Assembly: GCA_964007475.1 (NCBI GenBank)
Contig: OZ023274.1
Location: 55,323,678-55,387,677, forward strand
From: Hybos culiciformis
Lineage: Eukaryota; Arthropoda; Insecta; Diptera; Hybotidae
Reading direction: 5' to 3'
DNA: 64,000 bases
The notes beneath the pieces were generated by a model that did not search any database, was not told where the DNA came from, and saw only the letters and a list, made by a program, of their open reading frames with translations. Position 1 is the stretch's first letter. Each line of letters starts with the position of its first letter. Positions 56,850 through 64,000 of the stretch are shown piece by piece. Made by a program: the position numbers and the translations under genes.

Positions 56850-57135
56850 TTAGTATTTCACTAGTGTTCACTACCTACCCTCACTGGTGATCACTACTTA
56901 CCATCACTAGTGAACACTACCTACCATCACTAGTGATCACTACCTACCATCACTACTTTTTCACTATTTTCTTCATTGCTTTTCACTACCTACCTTCACT
57001 ATTTTTTCACTACTTACCTTCATTGTATATTCACTGCCTACCTTCAATAGTTTTTCACTACTGTATTCATTGCTTTTTCACTACCTACGTTCATTGTTTT
57101 TTCATCACTTACCTTCACTGCACTTTCATTACCTA
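56850..57135. repeat. Minisatellite TCACTACCTACCTTCACT
   Basis: About ten imperfect units of 28-32 bp: TTCACTACCTACC(A/T)TCACTA followed by TTTTTTC or GTGATC. The first units carry ACTAGTGATCACTA-type palindromes. Confidence 0.85.
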
Positions 57136-57181
57136 ACTTTTTTGTTCTATTAATAATAAATGAAACATATTTGGTTGATCC

Positions 57182-57272
57182 TCGAACAAATTTTAAAATT
57201 AAAGCATTATAAATGTGGGTGGCCAGATACCTTTATTTATATCGATTCTAACTTTAAAATTTGTTCGAGGAC
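57182..57272. repeat. Short inverted repeat
   Basis: CCTCGAACAAATTTTAAAAT and ATTTTAAAATTTGTTCGAGG-like arms about 45 bp apart; a possible small MITE or hairpin. Confidence 0.55.
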
Positions 57273-57330
57273 AAACGCTTTGATTTTTAAATGAGTGAAA
57301 AAAATTATTATATTGTTTTTTTTTTTGTTC

Positions 57331-57615
57331 TTACAATGCCTTTAATACACTTTTTTTAATTTGTGATTCAAAATTATTAACACCCATTTGGGATCCATAA
57401 GCATCTGAAAGAAAAATATACCAATTTAAAAATTATTAACATTAGTAATATAAATTGTTACCATATAAAATTGTTTTAAATAAATTCAGGGCATTTAGGC
57501 TTCTTTTGCCTGCACAACCATTGAACTCAATATACACAGAATCTACCGCTATTTTCCGTAGTGCCTTGTCAACACAGCTTTGATCCGCGCTCCTATATCT
57601 TCTTAGGTATGTTAT
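57331..57615 (-). CDS. Last two exons of an unknown gene, DUF4806-like tail
   Basis: Exon 57615-57462 (acceptor TTCTAG, donor G|GTAACA) and exon 57404-57331 (acceptor TTTCAG, stop TAA) join in phase to give 75 residues: ITYLRRYRSADQSCVDKALR, IAVDSVYIEFNGCAGKRSLN, ALNLFKTILYDAYGSQ, FESQIKKSVLKAL. The ALRKI..FN..GKRSL..L.LFK.I..A pattern resembles the DUF4806 domain common in insect and transposon-linked proteins. Upstream exons were not found in the next 600 bp; they could lie far to the right or be lost. It could be a gene relic. Confidence 0.45.
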
Positions 57616-57619
57616 CTAG

Positions 57620-58194
57620 AACAAATAAAAAAATAACAATTTAAATTAAAACGCGACCTTATTTTATTTATAAAAATGAAATTATCCATCCGATAAATTT
57701 TATTTTTTAGTCATATAAAATATTTTCTTACCTGCCTCTACTATTTAAGTTTATTACTCAAATTCAGAATAATTGCCTCTTATTTTTTTTTTATATTATT
57801 TTAAAATTATATTTTTTTATTTAAATTTTTAAAAATAAACTTTAGTTTCTTCCAACCAAAAAGATTTTTTTTAACACTTTTTTTTATTTTTTTGGAATTC
57901 GTGTTAAAATGAGATAACAAAATTGAAGAAAAATATTGCTATCAATGTGTCTTACTTTTTCAATAAAAATTCACTGATGAATCACCAGTGATTCACTATT
58001 GCTCAGTACGTTATAGTAAATAGTAAATACATTCAAGTTTTTTTATATATAAGATGTAAAAAAACCAACACATTCATAATAAAACTAATTTACATGTATT
58101 TGTGACCGATGAAACTGGTGAAGAAATTTTAGCAGGGTAAACATATTTTGTATGGCAGATACTTTACTTTATGAAATAGGTATACAATGATTTT
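57620..58194. other. AT-rich stretch, no gene seen
   Basis: 58083-58141 (plus) reads HVFVTDETGEEILAG before a stop but has no supporting context. Otherwise poly-T rich. Confidence 0.4.
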
Positions 58195-59170
58195 TTTTTT
58201 TTTTTTTTATTAAAGTTACCAAATCACTAGGTGGGATACCTTTTACACTAAAGAAGTATGGATTTGGTAATGAGGACAGGAAGTTTAGACGGGATTAAAC
58301 AGTGGGACAGTTAGTAGGTAATCATTTACACTTTTCTTAAAACGGCGCAAGTCGTAAATTAAGCGTCCACCAGTGGTGGGATGTTAAGATTTCGAAAAAT
58401 TCGATATTCGATATTCGATCGAATGGCAGTATGTTATGACAAAATCGCTTCTACGTTTTCTCGCTACGGTATCACAAAAAAATTTTCAAGTGATACGGAA
58501 TCGAATAATAAAAATGTATGAAAAAAGAAATTATTTTTATTCAAAATTATTTATAAAAATTAATTTTGAATAAACAAAAATATTTGTTTTTTAATTATTT
58601 AAAAATAAAATAATTAAAAAAAAATTATTTTAATATTAATAAAAAAAAATTATTCTAAAGGTGGGTAGGTAAACATTTTTATTTATGAAAATTAAAAAAA
58701 ATAATTTTAATAAATGTAAATAAAAATAAATAGGTATGAAAAATTATTTATTATTATTTACTTTTTGCTTCTTTTTTTTTTTTAACGTCAAAAATCATTT
58801 CAGAAAATGATTTTCGAAAGTATCGAAGCGAGAAAATCTTAACATGTTGCCAAAAAATCCACTCGCTTCGATGTTCGATACATATTCGCTGTTCGAATGA
58901 CAACTTAACATGCCACCACAGCTGTTGGGAACAACTTTAATGGGAGAGCATTCCACATTTTCGAGGTGCGAATTGAAAACGAATCGCCGAAGCTCGTTCT
59001 ATCACATCTGGGAATTTTTACGAAATATGGGTGTGAAGTTGAAGCAGTACGTGTTTGGCGTGAAAATACTTGAAGTTGAGGAAGAAGGGCTTTTACTTCC
59101 AGGGAACACGTATCCATTCCAACAAGGTATTTATAAAAAATGCGGTTTTGTGGAGTGCTGTGTGTGAATT
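58195..59170 (-). pseudogene. Non-LTR retrotransposon 3' end, interrupted by a MITE
   Basis: The minus strand from 59117 reads HPYFVKIPRCDRTSFGDSF and RTSKMWNALPLKLFPTA, the usual C-terminal end of jockey/RTE-like reverse transcriptases. The MITE 58374-58918 interrupts it; the 3' UTR and poly-A tail continue to 58195. The same 3' end, without MITE, is at 7371-7583. Confidence 0.8.
58374..58918. mobile_element. MITE inside the LINE end, 3-bp TSD CAG
   Basis: TGGTGGGATGTTAAG and complement TGGTGGCATGTTAAG ends; CAG at both sides. The copy at 7371 shows the uninterrupted AGCTG site. Interior has CGAAGCGAGAAAA / TCGCTTC words in both arms. 545 bp. Confidence 0.82.
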
Positions 59171-59187
59171 GTAATAAAAAATAATAT

Positions 59188-60056
59188 GGGAGCGACTACA
59201 GTTACGGCAAACGTAACTCTTTTTTTATTTTTAGAGTTACGGCAACCGTAATCCTGTTGAAAATTGACTAAAGTTACGGCAAACGTAACTCTTTTTTTAT
59301 TTTTAGAGTTACGGCAACCGTAATCCTGTTGAAATTTGTTTAAAGTTACGGCAAACGTAACTCATTTTTTTTTGAGAGTTACGGCAACCGTAATCCTGTA
59401 GAAAATTGTCTAAAGTTACGGCGGACGTAACTTTTTTTTTTTTTAGTGATTACGGCAAAGTTTTTTTTTGAGCATTATGACTTTTTTTTTAAATAAAAAG
59501 TTGTTATGCTGAATGGGGGACGGCCGTCCCCCAAACCCCCTAGGGCTTCTTTTTTTTATTTTGCTTTGGCGCTTCGCGCTTTTAAAACTATTTTTGTATT
59601 TTTGTATAACGATGTAAGGTTTTACTATTCTTGCATTTTTTGTATGACGATGTAAGGTTTTTACTTGTCAATAACTTTCACATGTACACATAATTTATAT
59701 TTTCTATTTTGTACACGTTTATAATTTTAATACTGTAGCCGAGAGGCAGAATGGTAGAATGAAATGCTAAAGAACGAGGTTCGAATCCCGAAGAAAGGGT
59801 TAAGACAAAAAAAAATAAAAAAAAGAAAAAAAGAAAAAAAAAGAAAAAAAGAAAAAAAAATTAAATAAATTTTTTTTTTTTTTTAAAAAAAAATTGCCTT
59901 AACTTTAACCATTACCTAAAAGTTACGTTTGCCCTAACTTTAAAAAAAAAAATAAGTTACGTTAACCGTAACTGTTAAAAAAAAAAATAAGTTACGTTAA
60001 CCGTAACTGTTAAAAAAAAAAAATAAGTTACGGTTACCGTAACTGTAGCCACTCCC
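59188..60056. mobile_element. GTTACG-palindrome element, copy 2, 9-bp TSD
   Basis: Ends GGGAGCGACTACAGTTACGG and complement GGGAGTGGCTACAGTTACGG; exact 9-bp duplication AAATAATAT (59179-59187, 60057-60065). Uninterrupted, 869 bp, inverted relative to the copy at 19762. The left part has four units with GTTACGGCAAACGTAAC-type palindromes; the middle a CCCCCTAGGGCTTC..GCGCTTCGCGC segment and a tRNA-like segment; the right part three GTTACGTTAACCGTAAC palindromes. Confidence 0.93.
59736..59788 (+). promoter_or_regulatory. tRNA-like RNA polymerase III A and B boxes
   Basis: TAGCCGAGAGG (59736-59746) fits the A-box pattern and GGTTCGAATCC (59778-59788) is an exact B box; the 31-nt gap is tRNA-like. 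No complete cloverleaf could be drawn (the acceptor and D stems do not pair), so it is not called a tRNA. In the copy near 19980-20030 the B box is partly deleted. Confidence 0.5.
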
Positions 60057-60113
60057 AAATAATATATAACAAGATTTGAAACTACCATACAAGTCGCATT
60101 GAGAATACCCAGT

Positions 60114-60510
60114 AAAAAAATACCCAGTCAAAAACTTGTTAATAATAGGAAACAATTACCTGATACGGACTTGCAATATATACCGGATACACTATGAAAA
60201 ATTTTCATACATGCGTTCGCTAGTTGCAGATATCATGAAGGTAACAATAGTAAGTGACAGAATGAGAATGAAACGAAAAAGAATATGGGTTTGCGCCAAC
60301 TAGTGTCATTAAAAAAATACCCAGTCAAAAACTTGTTAATAACAGGAAACAATTACCTGATACGGACTTGCAATTTATACCGGATACACTATGAAAAATT
60401 TTCATACATGCGTTCGCTAGTTGCAGGTATCATGAAGGTAACAATAGTAAGTGACAGAATGAGAATGAAACGAAAAAGAATATGGGTTTGCGCCAACTAG
60501 TGTCATTAAA
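60114..60510. repeat. Tandem duplication, two 197-bp units
   Basis: Units starting at TACCCAGTCAAAAACTTG (60121 and 60318) are nearly the same, with only a few substitutions. No coding support; the frame at 60285-60500 is read from the repeat. Confidence 0.9.
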
Positions 60511-60527
60511 AATAATATTGGTATTAT

Positions 60528-60648
60528 ATTAAGCATTGATAAATTTGTGCAATGTTTAATATAAGATAAATTGACTAGACTCAATCGGATTCAATAACCT
60601 AATTTATTTTGTATTAAACATTGCACTTATTTATCAATCAATAATGGT
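60528..60648. repeat. Inverted repeat, small hairpin element
   Basis: ATTAAGCATTGATAAAT..GTGCAATGTTTAATA and its inverted counterpart, arms about 42 bp. Possibly a small MITE. Confidence 0.5.
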
Positions 60649-60649
60649 T

Positions 60650-61407
60650 GGAAAAAACTTAATTTTTGGCAATTACCATCCAATGTTGATCAGCAATATC
60701 CTATTCTGAAAATCTAAAAAAAAATTTTTATTTAAATATTAAAACAAATAATGTTTTTTCGTTATCGTTTTTTTATTTCATAATATTTTTTTTTTTTTAT
60801 TTCATAATATTTTTACTGTACTTTTTTTTTATTTTAAAATAAAAATATTTTTTTTATTTTGCTCTTTTTTGAATCCAATAAAAAAAACTTGAAATACAAA
60901 AATAAAAAAAAATAGCTTACCGTCGCACGTCTTTATCCAACAAAATTTCAAAGTAGACTGCAAATATATTTGAACAGACCGCTTTTTTTTACAAAATTGA
61001 CATTGAGAAATAGAATAATTTTTTTTCTACGAAAATTACAGGAATGAAACGAGTAAAACATACCCTATAAACGTCCTGGTATTATTAACCGGAAACATTT
61101 TTTTTACTGGGTGTGTGACTCTTATTGTATGCCACACACATCCTCAACTGACTTTCATTCGCTAATACCTCCATGTTGTTATTTACGCAGTGGTTAGACG
61201 AGAGTAAAAACTAGTCTTGCTCTTGACTATTTACAATTGTTTTTTATTTGTATTTGTGATGTAATTATTCCCACTGGCTTAACTATAGTTAAAACTATTT
61301 TATTATTTTACTTCAATTTTTAGTTTTTGTTTACATTAAAAAAAAAAAAGTATTTGATTTGACAAGTAATACTTTACATTCAGATTTTTTTTTAGTTAAA
61401 ACTATTA
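60650..61407. other. AT-rich stretch, no gene seen
   Basis: Long A and T runs; nothing recognised. Confidence 0.4.
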
Positions 61408-61415
61408 GTTATAAC

Positions 61416-62272
61416 TAGGCTTGTGAATTTTAGTTCCTTAAAAACCTTGTTTAGACACCTAAAAAGTTCCTAAAAAAACAAAAAAAGTCGCTAAAAAAGA
61501 CACTAAAAAAGTCGCTAAAAAAATAGTTAAAAAAAATAGTTAAAAAAAATAGTTAAAAAAAATTTCCGAAAAATTTACAGAAATTTAGATTTTGATACAA
61601 AAATTTCAAATCTACGAATGATGAAAAAGATAATAATTTTGGATTTTCATATTATTTATTGTGCGAATATATTAATATAGCAATTTCATTTAAAAGTTAA
61701 AAAAAAATATAAATTTCATTGCACATAAAACTTAAAAAATGAACATGGATTTTGAAATAAAAATGTAAAAACGAGTTTCTTAATTATTGATTGATTTATT
61801 GCAATAAATTACAAAATGCTTTCGTAAATTTTCGAATTCAAATTTTTGTCGGTTAGATCTGAAAAGATTTTTATTTATAGAAAATGATCTTTCAACTTCT
61901 GTCGAAGTAATAGGGCCATACTTAAAGGGAATTATTTCCTGAACGTTATATTGCTCGCAAATATCATTCTTCTGCCAGATATTATGTTTGAAATTTTTTT
62001 CAAAATTGAAAAATCCATGTTTTTCATTATGACGGCCTTTAATGTAAGAACAAAATTGGTAAAATAGTTCCTAAAAAAGTCAAAAATGTTTAAAAAAGTC
62101 AGTAAAAGTCAAAAAAGTCGAAATAGTCGCTAAAACATGAAATAGGTAGAAAAATTCGCTAACATATTGGGCTCAAATTACAGCAAATTTTTCGAAACGT
62201 GGAGATATTTTAATAAAAATCTGTTATTACGCACGACTGAAAAAAGGTAATTACCTAAAAATCACAACCCTA
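61416..62272. mobile_element. hAT element with transposase remnant, 8-bp TSD
   Basis: Ends TAGGCTTGTGAATTTTAG and complement TAGGGTTGTGATTTTTAG; exact duplication GTTATAAC (61408-61415, 62273-62280). Subterminal AAAAAAGTCGCTAAAA words repeat at both ends. The middle contains the last part of a hAT transposase on the minus strand. Confidence 0.9.
61785..61925 (-). pseudogene. hAT transposase dimerisation-domain remnant
   Basis: The minus strand reads GPITSTEVERSFSINKNLFR, then KFEFENLRKHFVIYCN: the end of the hAT C-terminal dimerisation domain (TEVERSFS is its signature). The rest of the transposase is gone, so this is an internally deleted autonomous element rather than an unrelated MITE. 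Confidence 0.8.
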
Positions 62273-62342
62273 GTTATAACTATTTCATAATTATTTTTTT
62301 TTGATACAATTTTTCACACATACATTCAAAAAACATCTTATA

Positions 62343-62742
62343 CTGCGTTTCCATGCAGAGTTGAAACAGATTTGAGTTGTCGTTGAGTCGAAAATTCGTT
62401 AACCCAATTTGAACTCAACGAAAACAATTGGGTTGAGTTGAGATAAATAATGTTGTTTACTTTATTTGTTTGCAAAAATATTGGTCTTTTTTTTGGATAA
62501 TATTCATTTTCCTTATTAATATTTAATTTTAATATCCAGAATTATAATTTGTAAACTGAATATCTATCTCTCTACTGTTTACTTTTTTATTAAAAAAAAC
62601 AAACATTTGTCACTATATTATTATATTTCTGTCATTTCAACTCAACTCGATTTATTATGCATGGAAACGACCTGGGTTGAAAATTGAAAAAATTTGAACT
62701 CAACGACAACTCAATTTTGTTTCAACTCTGCATGGAAACGCG
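62343..62742. mobile_element. MITE with CTGCGTTTCCATGC ends
   Basis: CTGCGTTTCCATGCAGAGTT and complement CGCGTTTCCATGCAGAGTTG, followed by GAAACA.A...TTGAGTTGTCGTTGAG in both arms. ATA on both sides (3 bp). 400 bp. Confidence 0.75.
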
Positions 62743-62768
62743 ATAACTAGTTTTTACACTCGTCTAAC

Positions 62769-63462
62769 TAGGTGTCTACATTAGCGTATTTTTCCTGCAT
62801 GCGATTTTGTTCTTTAAATGTATTCGTGTATCTTTATACAAAATCCAAAATCGCAGCAAAATACGCATGCTGATTTTGACGGGCTGTCTACATTAGCGAT
62901 TTAGAATCGCGCGTATTTATGAATGTATTGTATTTTTTCTGTTTCATTTATTAGTATTTGTGTTTGCTCAATATGCCACTGGGTTAGATTTACAGCATGC
63001 GATTTTTATACATTTTTCCAAATTGTACCATTTTACTTGATTTAAATGTCAAATTAATAAAAAAAAAAAAAAATTGTGAGAAATGTCAAAAAATACGCAT
63101 GCTGAAAAATTATTCAAAATCAGCATGCGTATTTTGCTGCGATTTTGGATTTTGTATAAAGATACACAAATACATTTAAAGAACAAAATCGCATGCAGGA
63201 AAAATACGCTAATGTAGACACCTAGTGAATAATTTTTCAGCATGCGTATTTTTTGACATTTCTCATAAATTTTTTTTTTTTTTTATTAATTTGACATTTA
63301 AGTCAAGTAAAATGGTACAAATGGAAAAATGTATAAAAATCGCATGCTGTGAATCTAACCCAGTGGTATATTGAGCACACACAAATACTAATAAATGAAA
63401 CAGAAAAAATAGAATGCATTCATAAATACGCGCGATTCTAAATCGCTAATGTAGACAGCCCG
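62769..63462. mobile_element. Two overlapping palindromic MITEs with TGTCTACATTAGCG ends
   Basis: Element Q: arms 62769-62879 and 63116-63225 (AGGTGTCTACATTAGCGTAT). Element P: arms 62880-63115 and 63226-63462 (CGGGCTGTCTACATTAGCG). Their order is Q-left, P-left, Q-right, P-right, so neither is simply nested in the other. Both share the terminal GTCTACATTAGCG and internal GCATGCG words. No coding capacity. Confidence 0.82.
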
Positions 63463-64000
63463 TAACCCCCAAGTTACATTTCATTGACATTATTCAAATG
63501 TAAACTGATTGATAAAATGACATGACATTTATTTATTTGTTTTTTTTTTTTTAATTATTTGTTTTGGTTTAGCAAAAATTTATCGAATTTCACTATTTCA
63601 AAAAATCGAGAAATAAATTCGGCGATATAAAAATTTAAAGTTTTAACTTTATTTAAAAGTCCTTAATAAATCGAGTAAATCAATTTCCAAAAAAAAAATT
63701 ATGGCCAATTGGTTTTGATTTGTGCAATTCAATTTCAAACTACTCCAGACTGCTTTTGTGACTTTAAACCTCAGAATGAAGATTAATTAATTGGTCAGAA
63801 AAAACATCAAGAATTTTACAATTTTTTTTTTTTTTTAGTGAAGCAAATGATAAATCTGGTTTTATTTGATATTTAAAGCTCATTAAAAACTTAAAAGTTT
63901 GTAAGGGAGGTGATTTTATTGAAATGACTAAACTAAAACTAGTTGGTAAATAAATTATTAGTGCTGAAGATTTTCATAATGGATTTCTATATTAAATTGA
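63463..64000. other. AT-rich stretch, no gene seen
   Basis: No gene or repeat ends recognised up to the end of the window. Confidence 0.4.

Noticed and set aside
58083..58141. Short frame ending HVFVTDETGEEILAG
   Set aside because: Protein-like, but no acceptor with matching phase or family match could be found.
59736..59806. A complete tRNA gene
   Set aside because: A and B boxes fit, but acceptor and D stems do not pair and no CCA-compatible 3' end is seen; reported only as pol III-like boxes.

Overview
The window is a stretch of AT-rich, transposon-dense nuclear DNA from an insect. Evidence for an insect: spliced genes with canonical GT/AG introns, a ZAD-type C2H2 zinc-finger gene (a domain that expanded in insects), an ESC/EED Polycomb gene, and insect-type mobile elements (gypsy, BEL/Pao, jockey/CR1-like LINE, piggyBac, hAT, MULE with FLYWCH finger, Lep1-like Helitron). 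The order cannot be fixed from sequence alone; a holometabolous insect is likely.

Host genes occupy little of the window. A TMEM64/VTT-domain membrane protein (minus strand, 31829-34091, five coding exons) and a compact island follow: a ZAD/C2H2 zinc-finger gene (plus strand, 40657-44403, eight exons) converges on the esc/Eed gene (minus strand, 44647-46857, five exons). All three were assembled by hand with every intron phase consistent. The last two exons of an unknown gene with a DUF4806-like tail lie at 57331-57615 (minus).

The rest is a layered record of mobile DNA. 0.9-4.3 kb: a TIR-flanked array of about 29 tandem units. 4.5-8.2 kb: remnants of a MULE, hAT MITE, another MITE, BEL/Pao, a LINE 3' end and a piggyBac. 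8.3-15.0 kb: a TIR element holding a second TIR element, itself holding an intact-looking gypsy element with near-identical LTRs. 15.7-19.6 kb: a 3.9 kb foldback palindrome with minisatellites in both arms and a different transposon at its centre. 19.8-25.8 kb: a 9-bp-TSD element of repeated GTTACG palindromes with a tRNA-like box pair, holding a second, decayed gypsy element that itself holds two MITEs. 25.9-31.0 kb: a decayed hAT with BED-finger transposase, then more nested TIR elements. 34.1-40.5 kb: hAT and other MITEs. 47.4-51.0 kb: interleaved TIR elements, a Helitron-like element with a purine minisatellite. 51-56 kb: a satellite array split by a LINE, plus a (CA)n tract. 56-64 kb: minisatellites, another LINE end, a second GTTACG element, a hAT with a transposase remnant, and interleaved MITEs.

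The most unusual theme is a set of non-autonomous TIR elements whose interiors are arrays of palindromes that repeat the terminal motif. Their limits are unusually well supported here: target-site duplications of 8, 9 or 11 bp can be read at most ends, and two insertions can be compared with empty sites within the same window.
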